A stretch of 64,000 nucleotides of DNA from CAZICM01 sp964537685 (GCA_964537685.1 CAZICM010000025.1:1-64000), one strand, 5' to 3'. Shown: positions 43,878 through 53,613, counted from the stretch's first letter. Notes: a model not told the origin generated them from the letters alone. Translations and numbers: made by a program.

Positions 43878-44306
43878 ATGGGACGAAAGCCTTCCGCAGC
43901 CGAGCTTGTACATGCGTGTATTGCGCTTGCGGGATTGTTTCGCCAATCGATGGCGGCGGCGCTGGCTCCCGTGGGTTTAACGCCTGAGCAGCACGAGCTT
44001 TTGGAAGCGGTTGAGAGCGGTGTGCGCAATCCGACTGCGATCGCCGATGCGCTTGGGCGCGATAAGACAACGCTTTCCCGATCGATTGCGAGGGCCGTCA
44101 AGGCTGGGTTTTTGGTGAGGGAAAAAAGCAAGGCCGATCAGCGCCGGCAGCGCGTGGAGCTCACCGAACAAGGCCGTTCCAAGCTGGTTCAGTCCAAGAT
44201 TCTGATTCAAAAAATGAGTCCTCTGCTGCTTTCGGCGCTTACGCCCAAAGATTTGCGAAGACTGCAAAAGATCATCAAAAAGCTTCTGCATTTGCCCAAA
44301 GGCTAG
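43878..44306 (+). CDS. MarR-family transcriptional regulator
   Basis: The 142-residue protein has a winged helix-turn-helix: LTPEQHELLEAVESG, then NPTAIADALGRDKTTLSRSI (recognition helix) and AGFLVREKSKADQRRQRVEL (wing with the DxR). MarR proteins bind DNA as dimers and usually repress a neighbouring gene until a small molecule binds. The gene is divergent from the thiolase gene with 103 bases between, the usual layout. The C-terminal helix is lysine-rich. The ligand is unknown. Confidence 0.9.
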   Translation: MGRKPSAAELVHACIALAGLFRQSMAAALAPVGLTPEQHELLEAVESGVRNPTAIADALGRDKTTLSRSIARAVKAGFLVREKSKADQRRQRVELTEQGRSKLVQSKILIQKMSPLLLSALTPKDLRRLQKIIKKLLHLPKG

Positions 44307-44312
44307 GGCTGC

Positions 44313-45050
44313 TCACTTTTTGAGCACTCCGGGCGAAGGCAAGGTTGGTTCGGACGCCGGTGCTTGAGATGCGGCTGCTTTTGAGTCGGCTTTGGCGCTG
44401 CCGGGCCTCGATGAAGGAGGCCGCTGAGACGCCGGGCCATCGGAGTGCTGCCGGGGAAATCGGGGCGTTGAGGGGGCGGCTGCGGAATGAGGAACGCGCT
44501 GGGATAGAGGTCCCTGCGCTTTTAGAGCTGCGGCATCTGCAGGAAGGTGCTGCTGCAATGACATGCGTTTGGACGGCGGCACCGAAGGCGGGCCCTGCTG
44601 AGAGAGCGGAGCGCGCTGGGAGGCGGGCGGAAGAGGCGTACGCGAAGGAAACTCGCCGGATTGCCGGAATGCGAGCAGCGCTTTTAAGGCTTCTTCGCGC
44701 GAATCGAACAGGTTGGCATCGGCGCCGAAGATGACCGAGCTCGTATAAATCGACGTGCGGGTTTGAGCATTGCCATTAAAGCGAAAGGAGCAGCGCGTAT
44801 GCTCGGCCAGCACTTGAGAGCGGTGCTGTCCAAACGAGCGCGCCGCACTGGGCCGGACGATTAAACCGTCCAGATTGATAATGAGATCGACTTGGCGGCC
44901 ATATGACTGGAAACGCTTATCCACTTCTCTGCGCCAGCACAAAACGTCTTCTTCGTTCTCCAGCACAACATCGCGGAAGCTGGCGTCGACGACGTCGTGC
45001 GAGGCGTCGTAAGTAAAAAAGATCCACCAGTTTTCCGGCGTCGATTTCAC
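44313..45050 (-). CDS. Hypothetical protein with disordered C-terminus
   Basis: The 245-residue protein begins with about 120 residues that look like a folded alpha/beta domain (WWIFFTYDASHDVVDASFRD, then VDLIINLDGLIVRPSAARSF), recalling STAS-like or small regulatory domains but not identified. The last 110 residues are Pro/Ser/Gln-rich and highly repetitive (ASQRAPLSQQGPPSVPP), so probably disordered. It overlaps the stop of the alpha/beta hydrolase gene by ATGA, so it is translated with it. No function is suggested. Confidence 0.6.
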   Translation of the reverse strand: MKSTPENWWIFFTYDASHDVVDASFRDVVLENEEDVLCWRREVDKRFQSYGRQVDLIINLDGLIVRPSAARSFGQHRSQVLAEHTRCSFRFNGNAQTRTSIYTSSVIFGADANLFDSREEALKALLAFRQSGEFPSRTPLPPASQRAPLSQQGPPSVPPSKRMSLQQHLPADAAALKAQGPLSQRVPHSAAAPSTPRFPRQHSDGPASQRPPSSRPGSAKADSKAAASQAPASEPTLPSPGVLKK

Positions 45051-45826
45051 CCCAAACCCGCGAGAAATGCCTGAATCAAAGCGGATGTCTCTCTGGGCAT
45101 TTCCACTTGGGGATAGTGCCCGGGCCCCGGCAAAACAGAGAGCCTTGCTCCTTGAATCGGTGCCACGACCGTCTGCCTGAGAAAATCGGGAGGCATAAAT
45201 GGATCGTCGGTGGCCACGACCAAGGTTGGTGTGCGGATTCCGCTGAGCCGATCTTTAAAGCCTCCCGCTGTCCAGGCTTCGAACCCTTCGAGAATGGCCG
45301 CATCGCATACGCCCGCCGCATCGTCGAGCAGTTTCTCTTTGGCCGCATCCGACAGGCGTTTACAGGCCAGCCCCAAAATCGTTCCTTGCGCGCCCCGGTT
45401 TCCCGGCGAACTCCGGAACAGCGCCTTGGCGTCTTCGGGAAGCGCCATTCCCGAGGCCGGAACCGGACACAGAAGCAGCGTTCCACTCACGCGGACCGGC
45501 TGTTCCGAAGTAATCCACTGAGCGATCTGCCCGCCCATGCTGTGCCCCACAAGCGCAAAGGAGCCCACCCCTTCATGATCGGCAACGGCCAGCACATCCC
45601 GGGCATGCCTTTCAATGCTGTATCCCGTGGCGGGCTTATCCGATGCGCCGGTGCCCCGTAAATCGGGCACGATCATCCTCAGGCCCTCCACATCGAAATG
45701 CTCGAGCAGATCGTTATAGACGGCGCCTGAGACCATCCAACCGTGTACAAGCATCACCGTGCGCGAACCTGTTCCAAATGTCCGGTAAGCGATGGTTGTG
45801 CGATCGTCTGCAGTTACTGTGGGCAT
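45047..45826 (-). CDS. Alpha/beta-hydrolase fold protein
   Basis: The 259-residue enzyme has the oxyanion region VMLVHGWMVSGAVY, the nucleophile Ser in LVGHSMGGQIAQW, the catalytic Asp in VVATDDPFMPPDF and the His in GPGHYPQVE. The substrate of this esterase/peroxidase-like family cannot be predicted. The start is the ATG with an AGGAGA ribosome site nine bases upstream; the longer frame lacks a ribosome site. The gene is divergent from the first Ser/Thr kinase gene. Confidence 0.9.
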   Translation of the reverse strand: MPTVTADDRTTIAYRTFGTGSRTVMLVHGWMVSGAVYNDLLEHFDVEGLRMIVPDLRGTGASDKPATGYSIERHARDVLAVADHEGVGSFALVGHSMGGQIAQWITSEQPVRVSGTLLLCPVPASGMALPEDAKALFRSSPGNRGAQGTILGLACKRLSDAAKEKLLDDAAGVCDAAILEGFEAWTAGGFKDRLSGIRTPTLVVATDDPFMPPDFLRQTVVAPIQGARLSVLPGPGHYPQVEMPRETSALIQAFLAGLG

Positions 45827-46039
45827 ACGGGTTCTCCTTGCATTGCATTTTGGCGAGCTATCCGGGCACCTGAAATCATGCACGGGGGGTGCACGTTTTT
45901 CTCATCGAATAGGCGCCCGCCCTGCGAAATTCACTCTACATAAAACCATCGCAATCGGCCGCAAACGAACAATGTCCCGCGCCGCCGCGGCTGTGTATGA
46001 TAGGCGTCTCGTTCGGGCCGCCATGCGTTTTGTCCTGAC

Positions 46040-47710
46040 ATGACCAAAGTCAGAAACTTCGAGCCGGGTTTTATCCTCGGGCGCTATGAGCTTGTGTTCC
46101 GTGTCGCAACAGGGGGCATGGGTGAGGTGTGGGCTGCGAGGCTCAAGGGCACGCGAGGTTTTCAGAAGGTTGTTGCCCTCAAATTTTTGCTGCCCGAGCT
46201 GAGCCACAATCCCAACTTTGAACAGATGTTTTTGGACGAGGCCGAGCTGGCCTCGCGCATCAAGCATCCCAATGTCGTTCAAGTGACGGATCTCGGCGAA
46301 GAAGACGAGATTTTGTATCAGGTGATGGAGTGGGTGAGCGGTGAGTCGCTGTGGACGGCGATGCGCGCCGCAACCAAAAAGGGCGGCGTTCCCCTCGAGG
46401 TGGCCGCCCGTATTATTTGCCAAGTATGCGCGGGGCTTCATGCGGCCCACGAGCTTCGCGATGACGAAGGAAAATTCATCGGGCTCGTGCACCGCGACGT
46501 ATCGCCGCAGAACGTTCTTTTGACCCGCCAAGGCATTGCAAAGGTCGTGGATTTTGGCGTCGCAAAATTCGCCGGCCGGGGTGTGGCCGCGACGCAAGTC
46601 GGAGAGCTGAAGGGCAAAGTGCCGTATATGGCGCCCGAACATATCCATGGAAAAGAGCTCGATCGGCGGGCGGATGTGTTTTCGATCGGCGTTTTGTTCT
46701 ACCAGCTCATCGCGGGCGCTCATCCGTTTTTGGCCGATAATGATCAGCTCACGATGGCCCGCATTTCGAGCCCGGTTCCGGCTGTTTCGCTTCGCTCGCG
46801 CGTGCCTTCCATACCCGCGGAGCTCAGCCGCGTTGTCGATGCGGCGCTCGCGAAGGATCGGGAAAAGCGCACAAAAACTGCCCTGGAATTGATGCATGAA
46901 ATCGAGAGGGCCGTGCCAGGCGCGAGCATGTCGAGCACCAACGATTTGGTCTCCGCGTGGCTCAAAGATTTGGTGGGCAGGCAAATTGATGCCCGCGACG
47001 ACGAACTTCGCGAAGCGCTTCGCGATCTCGATCTTCGAAGCTCGATACCGCCCGAGAGCATGAGGAGCGGCCGGCGCGGAACGATGCCTTCCATTGCGGC
47101 TCTTCCGCCGTCCGAGCCGCCCAATATCATCGGTGTGACACCGTCGCCGCTGCCTCCGCCGCCTTCAGGGACAGCCGCGGAGCCCCTGCTATTTCCGCTG
47201 GGCGGTGAAAGCGAAGCGGCTCCTGCTCCAAAGACAGCGCCGCCGGTCTTTGCCGAATCGACATCGACGGAAACGGCCATCGAACGGGCCAGTGCAAAAC
47301 CGGAACCGGCTTCATTTCTAGGCCGGCATATACGCGCGTTCATCGCCGCAGGCGCAGTCGCCGTGGCGGTTTTTGTGTTGGTGCTGGCCGGTGGAACGCC
47401 AAATTCTGAAACGCCTTCGGGTTCAGGTGATAACGCATCCGGCGCTTCGGCCTCACCCGCATCCGGTTCGGCCACAGGGTCCGCGCGAAGTACGGCCGGC
47501 TCTGCAGAGCCCGCTTCTACGGCCGCAACGCCGTCCAACGAAGACGACGCTGGAGCTCCGGCGGCAGGCAGCGCCACAGCTTCGGACGCCGTTAACACGG
47601 CAATGCCAGCAGGTTCAACCGCAGCGCCGCCAAGCGTGCCGGGCGCTTCTTCCTCGGCGACCAAAGCTCCATGGAAGAAAAAGAAAGAATACACACCCGG
47701 AGGGATTTAA
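46040..47710 (+). CDS. Transmembrane Ser/Thr protein kinase (module 1)
   Basis: A 556-residue Pkn-type kinase that phosphorylates Ser or Thr. The kinase domain is N-terminal (1-285): ATGGMGEVW (Gly loop), Lys 48 in VALKFLL, HRD 151-153 in HRDVSPQN, DFG 171-173, and APEHIHG. A membrane helix (AGAVAVAVFVLVLAGG) lies at about residue 440. Its outside is a low-complexity Ala/Ser/Pro/Thr-rich segment of about 100 residues with no fold. All catalytic residues are present, though the loop has Val-Ser instead of Leu-Lys after HRD. It leads a run of three tightly linked genes: the next protein, then a P-domain lipoprotein. Confidence 0.95.
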   Translation: MTKVRNFEPGFILGRYELVFRVATGGMGEVWAARLKGTRGFQKVVALKFLLPELSHNPNFEQMFLDEAELASRIKHPNVVQVTDLGEEDEILYQVMEWVSGESLWTAMRAATKKGGVPLEVAARIICQVCAGLHAAHELRDDEGKFIGLVHRDVSPQNVLLTRQGIAKVVDFGVAKFAGRGVAATQVGELKGKVPYMAPEHIHGKELDRRADVFSIGVLFYQLIAGAHPFLADNDQLTMARISSPVPAVSLRSRVPSIPAELSRVVDAALAKDREKRTKTALELMHEIERAVPGASMSSTNDLVSAWLKDLVGRQIDARDDELREALRDLDLRSSIPPESMRSGRRGTMPSIAALPPSEPPNIIGVTPSPLPPPPSGTAAEPLLFPLGGESEAAPAPKTAPPVFAESTSTETAIERASAKPEPASFLGRHIRAFIAAGAVAVAVFVLVLAGGTPNSETPSGSGDNASGASASPASGSATGSARSTAGSAEPASTAATPSNEDDAGAPAAGSATASDAVNTAMPAGSTAAPPSVPGASSSATKAPWKKKKEYTPGGI

Positions 47711-47714
47711 GCCC

Positions 47715-48764
47715 ATGTTGAGGCGCCGTCCTTGGGCCGCACTGAGTGCCGCCATGCTCAGTGGAACGATGTGGATCACAGGAGCGTTTGGGGCGCCGCC
47801 TCCAGCCGCTGCCACCGCACCGTCATCGACTTCTGCCCCACCTCCCGCCCCGGCGGCGCCCTCGCCCGTCGAAGTCGCCACACAGCGCTTTTTGGCCGGC
47901 CAAAGCCAATATGAAAAGGCGAAGTACGATCTCGCCCTGGCCGAATTCCAGGCGTCCTACGATGCCGTCAAAAGCCCGAATTCCAGGCTCTATATCGCTC
48001 GCTGCATCCGCAAGCTTGGCCGCAAAAAAGACGCCTACAACGAATATGTTCAAGTCGTCGCGGAAGCTGAAAAAAGGGCTGCGGAAGAAGCGAAATACGC
48101 CGGGACGCTGAGCGCCGCCAAAGAAGAGCGCGATGAGATGAAAAAAGAAATAGCGGTGCTCCGGCTGCTGATGCCCGGCGACGTGAAAGATGCGGCGGTC
48201 CGTGTTGGCAATGAATCCATTGCGCCCGAAAGGCTATCGGATGAGATCGCCGTCGATACGGGGCAAGTGACCGTTTCCATCGAGGCCAAGGGCCGGAAGC
48301 CATTTACGAAAACCCTTGAATTTAAGGCCGGGGACGATCGCAAGGTCGCCGTCGAGCTGCCTGTGGATGAAGAGGCCGCCGAGGGGAACAAAAACAAAAT
48401 ACCCTTCCGAACCTATGCCTATATCAGCGGTGGCGTCGGCGCTGCGGGCCTTGCGCTGTGGGGCATTTTTGGCGTGATGGCCTCCAATCGCTACGACGAT
48501 CTGTTTTCGAAATGTCAAGGCCGCTGCGGTTCATCGTTTCAAGATGAAGTCGATGCAGGGCGTACAGAAACCGGTGTTTCAAACGCGGGCCTGGTCATTG
48601 GCATCCTCGGAATTGCAGGAGGCGTGGGCCTCTTCACCTGGGATCTGATGGCCAACAAGAAAAAGACCGAAGCGGGCGAGGCGCCAAAGACCGTTTCTTT
48701 GCAGCGCGCCGGCGTTCAGCTTGGACCTCAATCAGGCATGGTGACTGTGGGAGGTGTGTTTTGA
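47715..48764 (+). CDS. Exported TPR/PEGA-like repeat protein with two membrane helices
   Basis: The 349-residue protein begins with a signal peptide (LSAAMLSGTMWITGAFGAPP), then a Pro-rich spacer and a TPR-like helical segment (FLAGQSQYEKAKYDLALAEF, then AYNEYVQVVAEAEKRAAEEA). A PEGA-like beta domain follows at about 180-230 (VTVSIEAKGRKPFTKTLEFK). Two membrane helices (about residues 245-265 and 295-315) flank a Cys-containing loop. A homologous architecture is seen in the second kinase module. It starts four bases after the kinase stop and overlaps the following lipoprotein by TTGA. Confidence 0.75.
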   Translation: MLRRRPWAALSAAMLSGTMWITGAFGAPPPAAATAPSSTSAPPPAPAAPSPVEVATQRFLAGQSQYEKAKYDLALAEFQASYDAVKSPNSRLYIARCIRKLGRKKDAYNEYVQVVAEAEKRAAEEAKYAGTLSAAKEERDEMKKEIAVLRLLMPGDVKDAAVRVGNESIAPERLSDEIAVDTGQVTVSIEAKGRKPFTKTLEFKAGDDRKVAVELPVDEEAAEGNKNKIPFRTYAYISGGVGAAGLALWGIFGVMASNRYDDLFSKCQGRCGSSFQDEVDAGRTETGVSNAGLVIGILGIAGGVGLFTWDLMANKKKTEAGEAPKTVSLQRAGVQLGPQSGMVTVGGVF

Positions 48765-50479
48765 ACACTCGCCTGTTCTTCACCCTGGGTTCGCTTTTGG
48801 TGGCGTCGGCTTCGTTTGCGGCGTGCGGGCCCGATTGGGATGCGCTCGATCCAAGCCTGGGCGGGACATCATCGAATGGCAATGGCGGCAATGGCTCGGG
48901 CGGCAATGGCTCGGGCGGAATGCCCTGCGATTCCAATGACAACAATGCGTGCACCATCGACACCTGTGTGGATGGGATGCCCATGCATACGAATGCGCCG
49001 CTGGATACGCCTTGCGCGCAAGCCGGCGGTTCGGTCTGCGATGGGAACGGCAAATGCGTTGAATGCAATGTGCCCACGCAATGCGGAGGTTCCGATACCG
49101 ATTGCTCCGTACGCACATGCAATGCGGGTGTGTGCGGTAAAAGCAATGCCGCGCTCAACACGCCTCTGCCCACGCAAACGCCGAGCGACTGCAAAACCAG
49201 GGTGTGCGATGGAATGGGCGGTGTTGTCGAGGTTCCCGATAACGCCGATGTGCTGGATGACGGCAAAGAGTGCACGAGCGATGCGTGCAACGCGGGCAAC
49301 CCCCAGCATACGCCTTTGGGTTCCGGTCTTTCGTGCACGCAGGACGGCGGGAAGTTTTGCAATGGAGCGGGCAATTGCGTGGCTTGTTTGGCTGCGCAGG
49401 ATTGCGGCGTGAGCACCGATTGCACGGTCTACACATGCAGTCCTCAAGGGCAATGCCCTCAGAATCCCAATCTCGCGGCGGGCACGCTATGCGGGGCGGG
49501 AGGCGTGTGCGATGGCGCGGGAAGCTGCGTGATCTGCTCGCCGACGCTTGCGCCTCAAACCTTTCAAAGCACCGATATTCCTAAAACCGTGCCCAACAAC
49601 AACGCGGCCGGCGCAAGCTCAACGCTCAATGTGATGGGCCTTGGAAACTCCATCGTAAAAGTCACGGCCCTGGTCAATATCAGCGGCGATACCAGCGGCG
49701 ATCTCGAGATCACGCTCATCTCTCCCGGCGGCACGATGCTCAATCTGTCGTCGGGCAATGGCACAAGCAGCGACAACGGCTATGCGGGAACGCTCTTCGA
49801 CGATGCCGCTGCGCTGCGTATCACCGAAACGTCCTTCACCAATCCCAATCCCGTTCCAACGGCGATTCCCGAGCGCAATTTGGGCCGTCTTTTCGGAGAA
49901 AACCCCAACGGGATGTGGACGCTCTCCGTGAAAGACACGGCGGCGACAGGCACCGGAGCGACGATCAACAACTGGGAGCTCGCCATTACGTCGCGCGAAG
50001 GTCTCACGCTGCTCCCGGCGCAGAGCTATCAGGCCACGCCCAATCTCAATACGATCGATTTGCAAACCATTACATCGACCATCAATGTGCCGGACACAAT
50101 CGGGCCGATGGCGAAGGTCACGGTTGAAGTGGTTGTGAAGCACAGCCAGCCCGGTCAGTTGGTGATGAACCTGGTTTCTCCGCAGAACAAGAGCATTCGC
50201 CTCACAACGGGCAACGGAGGAGGCAACGATGATGTCTTTGCCGGAACGCTCTTTGATGATGGCGCGGTCAATTTAATAGGATGTACTGGAAATGGATGCG
50301 TAACCTTTAACAATGGCGTTGCTGTGCCGATGGCTATTCCAGAAGGTTCTCTTTCATCGCTGATTGGAATGCCCATGACGGGCGCGTGGACATTGCAAGT
50401 TGAGGACACAGCCAATGGGACGGGGGGAACCTTTGAATCGTGGAAGCTCAATATCACGCCCTCCTTGTGTTCGCTGTGA
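48761..50479 (+). CDS. Cys-rich lipoprotein with two proprotein-convertase P-like domains
   Basis: The 572-residue protein begins with a signal peptide and lipobox (ASFAAC) and a Gly/Asn-rich spacer. Residues about 50-265 are a Cys-rich series (NACTIDTCVDG, CNVPTQCGGSDTDCSVRTC, ECTSDACNAG) resembling surface Cys-repeat stalks. Two repeats of the P/jelly-roll fold follow, residues about 280-410 and 420-572, each with GDLEITLISPGGTML or GQLVMNLVSPQNKS and WTLSVKDTA or WTLQVEDTA motifs. P-domains bind or stabilise proteases or sugars. It starts with TTG overlapping the previous stop, and is the surface component of kinase module 1. Confidence 0.8.
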   Translation: MNTRLFFTLGSLLVASASFAACGPDWDALDPSLGGTSSNGNGGNGSGGNGSGGMPCDSNDNNACTIDTCVDGMPMHTNAPLDTPCAQAGGSVCDGNGKCVECNVPTQCGGSDTDCSVRTCNAGVCGKSNAALNTPLPTQTPSDCKTRVCDGMGGVVEVPDNADVLDDGKECTSDACNAGNPQHTPLGSGLSCTQDGGKFCNGAGNCVACLAAQDCGVSTDCTVYTCSPQGQCPQNPNLAAGTLCGAGGVCDGAGSCVICSPTLAPQTFQSTDIPKTVPNNNAAGASSTLNVMGLGNSIVKVTALVNISGDTSGDLEITLISPGGTMLNLSSGNGTSSDNGYAGTLFDDAAALRITETSFTNPNPVPTAIPERNLGRLFGENPNGMWTLSVKDTAATGTGATINNWELAITSREGLTLLPAQSYQATPNLNTIDLQTITSTINVPDTIGPMAKVTVEVVVKHSQPGQLVMNLVSPQNKSIRLTTGNGGGNDDVFAGTLFDDGAVNLIGCTGNGCVTFNNGVAVPMAIPEGSLSSLIGMPMTGAWTLQVEDTANGTGGTFESWKLNITPSLCSL

Positions 50480-50630
50480 CTGGAAGCGCTCCTTCATCGC
50501 TTCGAAACATTGACGCCGCGCGCCCACAGCGAAAAACTAGAACCTATCAGGGCTGCGCCCGTACACTCGATGTGCGATCGAATGAGCGTTCGCCAGCCTT
50601 TTTCGTCTTGATCGCAGTCCGGAGCATCGC

Positions 50631-52529
50631 GTGCCTTCTCCGCCTCCTGTTCCGAAACAGCCTCCGCCTCCGCCGCCTCCCGCCGCGGGACGCAAACCTA
50701 CTTTGTCGCCTGGACGGCCTCCGCCTCCACCGCCTTCCAATGCCGGTGCTGCCGCGCCGCCTTTGCCTGTAGCCGCGCCTGCGCAAGCCGCGCCGCCTCC
50801 TGCTCAAACCCAGGCAGCGCGCCCCTTCTCGCTCAACGATGAACTGACCAAGGGAACAATCATCGCGGGCCGCTATTACGTGGAACGGCTGCTCGGCAAA
50901 GGCGGAATGGGCGCTGTGTATGCCGTGCATCACACCAACACAGGCGAGGCGCTGGCGCTGAAGGTTTTGCATCCCGATGTGGCAAACAATCCTCAAGCCG
51001 TCGAACGTTTTCGCACCGAAGCCCGCGCGCCCGTCCGCATTGGAACCGATCATGTCACGCGCGTGTACGACGCCGATGTGAGCCCGGAGCTCAATGGTTT
51101 GCCCTTTATCGTGATGGAGTATCTGACGGGCCGCGATTTAAACACCGAGCTCAAGCGCAGAGGCGCGCTGCCCGCGGGCGAGGTGGTGATGCTTCTCAAA
51201 CAAGTGGCCCGCGCGCTCGATCGCGCTCACGCGCTGGGTATCGTGCACCGCGATCTCAAGCCTCAGAATCTATTTTTGACGAAGCGCGACGATGGATCGC
51301 CGCTGGTTAAAATCCTCGATTTTGGAATCGCAAAGCTTACCGACAACACCTCGCACGAGCTCACCCAGGATGGCGCGGTGTTCGGGACGCCTTGGTATAT
51401 GTCGCCCGAACAAGCGCGCGGCCAAACGACGAAAGTCGCGCCGTCCACGGATTTATGGGCTTTGGGGCTGATCGCTTTCAGGCTTCTGACGGGCCGCAAT
51501 TACTGGAGCGCCGAAACCTTTGCCGCGCTCATCGGACAGATTTTGTATGAACCGATGACGCCTCCGAGCCAAATGGCGCCGCATCTGGGGCCTCGCTTTG
51601 ATGAGTGGTTTGCGCGGGCCTGCAATCGCGACGAAACCCAGCGTTTCCCGGGCGCCGGTGAAATGATCAATCAGCTTGCGCTGGCGCTTGGCGTGGCGGC
51701 GTCGGCGCAGTCGGCTGGAATGGGGATGTCCCACCAGGCCCTCGATATGTCATCGCCACACATCATGAATTTTGGAGCGATGCCACAGCCGGCGTTTCCC
51801 ACGGGAAGCTATCCGCCCGGTACGGCGTCGCCCCACAACACGGTTCCACCTGGCACATTTCCGCCCGGCACCGTTCCTCCTGGAAGCAATCCTCAAGGCA
51901 CGTATCCGCCCGGCGTGGCTGTTCCCGCCGCGGCGTCCAGTGTGCTTGCGGGCACCGTGCCGCCCGGTGTGATGGGCGCGGGAACCATTCCGCCCGGCAA
52001 GCTAAGCAATACCAACCCGCCCGGCGCTGTTCCTCCCGGCACCATTCCGCCCGGCCTGCTCGCATCGCCCAATCAGGCGCGCCCTCAAAAACAAGGCTCG
52101 GTTGCGGGGCCAATCATTGCGGGTCTGCTGATTGCGACGACCATCGCGGGCGGTGCCGTTGCCGCTTGGATGTTTATGGGCAAAAACGCGGGCGAATCGG
52201 CTCAAGGCACACCCGCAGGGACGGCTGCAACGGTTCAGCCCACGGCGGCCGCGGCGCCCACGCCCAGCCCAACCGAAACCGCGCCTGCGCCCGCCACGGC
52301 CGAGCCCACAGCGCTCACATCCGCCGAGCCAGCGCCCACCGAAGCCCCGAGCGCCCAGCCCGCTCCAAGCACCGCGGAAACAGCCGCCGCCGCCCCGACC
52401 CAAACCCCGACGGCCAAACCCACATCCACCGCGCTCGCCGCCAAAACTCCATCGACATCCACGGGCAAAACCCCTACGCCCAAGCCAACTTCCACCGTCG
52501 CGCCCAAGGTGGGTAAGATCAACTTCTAA
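50631..52529 (+). CDS. Transmembrane Ser/Thr protein kinase with Pro-Pro-Gly repeats (module 2)
   Basis: A 632-residue kinase starting with a GTG. Residues 1-65 are Pro/Ala-rich. The kinase domain spans about 80-355: GKGGMGAVY, Lys 111, HRD 206-208 in HRDLKPQN, DFG at 230-232 and MSPEQARGQ. Residues about 395-485 are a cytoplasmic chain of GT-x-PPG units (GTVPPG, GTYPPG, GTIPPG). A membrane helix (GLLIATTIAGGAVAAWMFM) lies near residue 510, followed by about 110 Ala/Pro/Thr-rich residues outside. All catalytic residues look intact. It begins the second kinase module and overlaps the next gene by one base (TAATG). Confidence 0.95.
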   Translation: MPSPPPVPKQPPPPPPPAAGRKPTLSPGRPPPPPPSNAGAAAPPLPVAAPAQAAPPPAQTQAARPFSLNDELTKGTIIAGRYYVERLLGKGGMGAVYAVHHTNTGEALALKVLHPDVANNPQAVERFRTEARAPVRIGTDHVTRVYDADVSPELNGLPFIVMEYLTGRDLNTELKRRGALPAGEVVMLLKQVARALDRAHALGIVHRDLKPQNLFLTKRDDGSPLVKILDFGIAKLTDNTSHELTQDGAVFGTPWYMSPEQARGQTTKVAPSTDLWALGLIAFRLLTGRNYWSAETFAALIGQILYEPMTPPSQMAPHLGPRFDEWFARACNRDETQRFPGAGEMINQLALALGVAASAQSAGMGMSHQALDMSSPHIMNFGAMPQPAFPTGSYPPGTASPHNTVPPGTFPPGTVPPGSNPQGTYPPGVAVPAAASSVLAGTVPPGVMGAGTIPPGKLSNTNPPGAVPPGTIPPGLLASPNQARPQKQGSVAGPIIAGLLIATTIAGGAVAAWMFMGKNAGESAQGTPAGTAATVQPTAAAAPTPSPTETAPAPATAEPTALTSAEPAPTEAPSAQPAPSTAETAAAAPTQTPTAKPTSTALAAKTPSTSTGKTPTPKPTSTVAPKVGKINF

Positions 52530-53599
52530 TGACCCGCAAGATCGCCTGGTACGCCGCATCCCTGCTTTTGCCGCTGGCCTTCGCTCTTCAGCCGGTTCCC
52601 GCCCTGGCTCAAGGCGAGCCGGACGCGCCTTCCCAACAAGACGTGGCGGCCGCGAAGCAGAAGGCTGGTGACGGCTTAACGGCCTACCGCGCCAACGAAT
52701 TTGAAAAGGCGCTTGCGCTGTTTCAGCAAGCGAAAGTCGTTTATCCCAGCGCCCAGGTGCTTAGGCTTGAAGGCTATTGCCATCTCGCTCTCGAGCACTG
52801 GCTCGAGGCCGCGGTCTCGATGGATGCGGCGCTTGAATCGCAGCTTGGACCGCTACCTCCCGAAGACCGCAAGGATGTCGAGCAACAGCTTGAAAAAGCG
52901 ATGCTCCATGTCGGAATGCTGTCGATTTCCTCGACGGTGCCCGGCGCCAAACTCAGCGTCGACGGCCAGGAGCCTACGGTGTTGCCGATGAACAAGCCGC
53001 TCAAGCTTCTCATCGGCAAACACAAAGTGACGGTGAGCGCGCCCGATCATGATGACATCTCGGAAGAAGTGACCATCGAGCCCAAAGCCACGGTGGAAAA
53101 AACCCTCGATCCGACTGTCAAGAAAAAAGAAGAAGTCAAAGAAGCGCCTCCGCCTCCACCGCCGCCTCCGCCCGCGCGCAAGGCGTGGTTTCCGATGCAG
53201 CGGGAAATAAGCTATGCCGCGGCGGGAACAGGGGTGCTCTTGGGAGGGGTGGCGCTGACGACCGGCCTGGTCTCGGCTCATCTGCGCGGCAATGTTGAAA
53301 ACGACGTGACCATCCACAAGCAGAACTACGGCGAAAACTGCGACAAAAACGACTACCGCCAATGTGTGCATGACCGGGCGATTATTAACAACACGGCCGA
53401 TCAAGCTGACAGCTTCCGCAATGCAACGATTGGATTGGGCATTGCGGCGGGCGTATTGACGGCGGCGGGTGTTGTTTTCTTTATCTTTAGTGGTGAAAAC
53501 AAAACCGAAAGCGCGCCCAAGAGCACGGCCATCGTAAAGAGCCTATCCTGCGGGGGCTCGCCCCTAGGCCGATCCTTCAACTGCTCAGGCACATTTTAA
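52529..53599 (+). CDS. Exported TPR/PEGA-like repeat protein with two membrane helices (module 2)
   Basis: The 356-residue protein has a signal peptide (LLLPLAFALQPVPALAQG), a TPR-like block (YRANEFEKALALFQQAKVVY, then YCHLALEHWLEAAVSMDAAL), a PEGA-like beta segment (GAKLSVDGQEPTVLPMNKPL) at about 150-185 and a stretch of consecutive Pro before two membrane helices (about 230-250 and 300-320). The C-terminal tail ends in two Cys-containing turns. The plan matches the second protein of module 1 step by step. It overlaps the kinase stop by one base. PEGA domains are surface-associated; the function is not defined. Confidence 0.78.
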   Translation: MTRKIAWYAASLLLPLAFALQPVPALAQGEPDAPSQQDVAAAKQKAGDGLTAYRANEFEKALALFQQAKVVYPSAQVLRLEGYCHLALEHWLEAAVSMDAALESQLGPLPPEDRKDVEQQLEKAMLHVGMLSISSTVPGAKLSVDGQEPTVLPMNKPLKLLIGKHKVTVSAPDHDDISEEVTIEPKATVEKTLDPTVKKKEEVKEAPPPPPPPPPARKAWFPMQREISYAAAGTGVLLGGVALTTGLVSAHLRGNVENDVTIHKQNYGENCDKNDYRQCVHDRAIINNTADQADSFRNATIGLGIAAGVLTAAGVVFFIFSGENKTESAPKSTAIVKSLSCGGSPLGRSFNCSGTF

Positions 53600-53613
53600 G
53601 AAAAGACCACAGC

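Noticed and set aside
45902..47694. Two long minus-strand frames opposite the first kinase
   Set aside because: Both are shadow frames of a clear kinase gene in GC-rich sequence.
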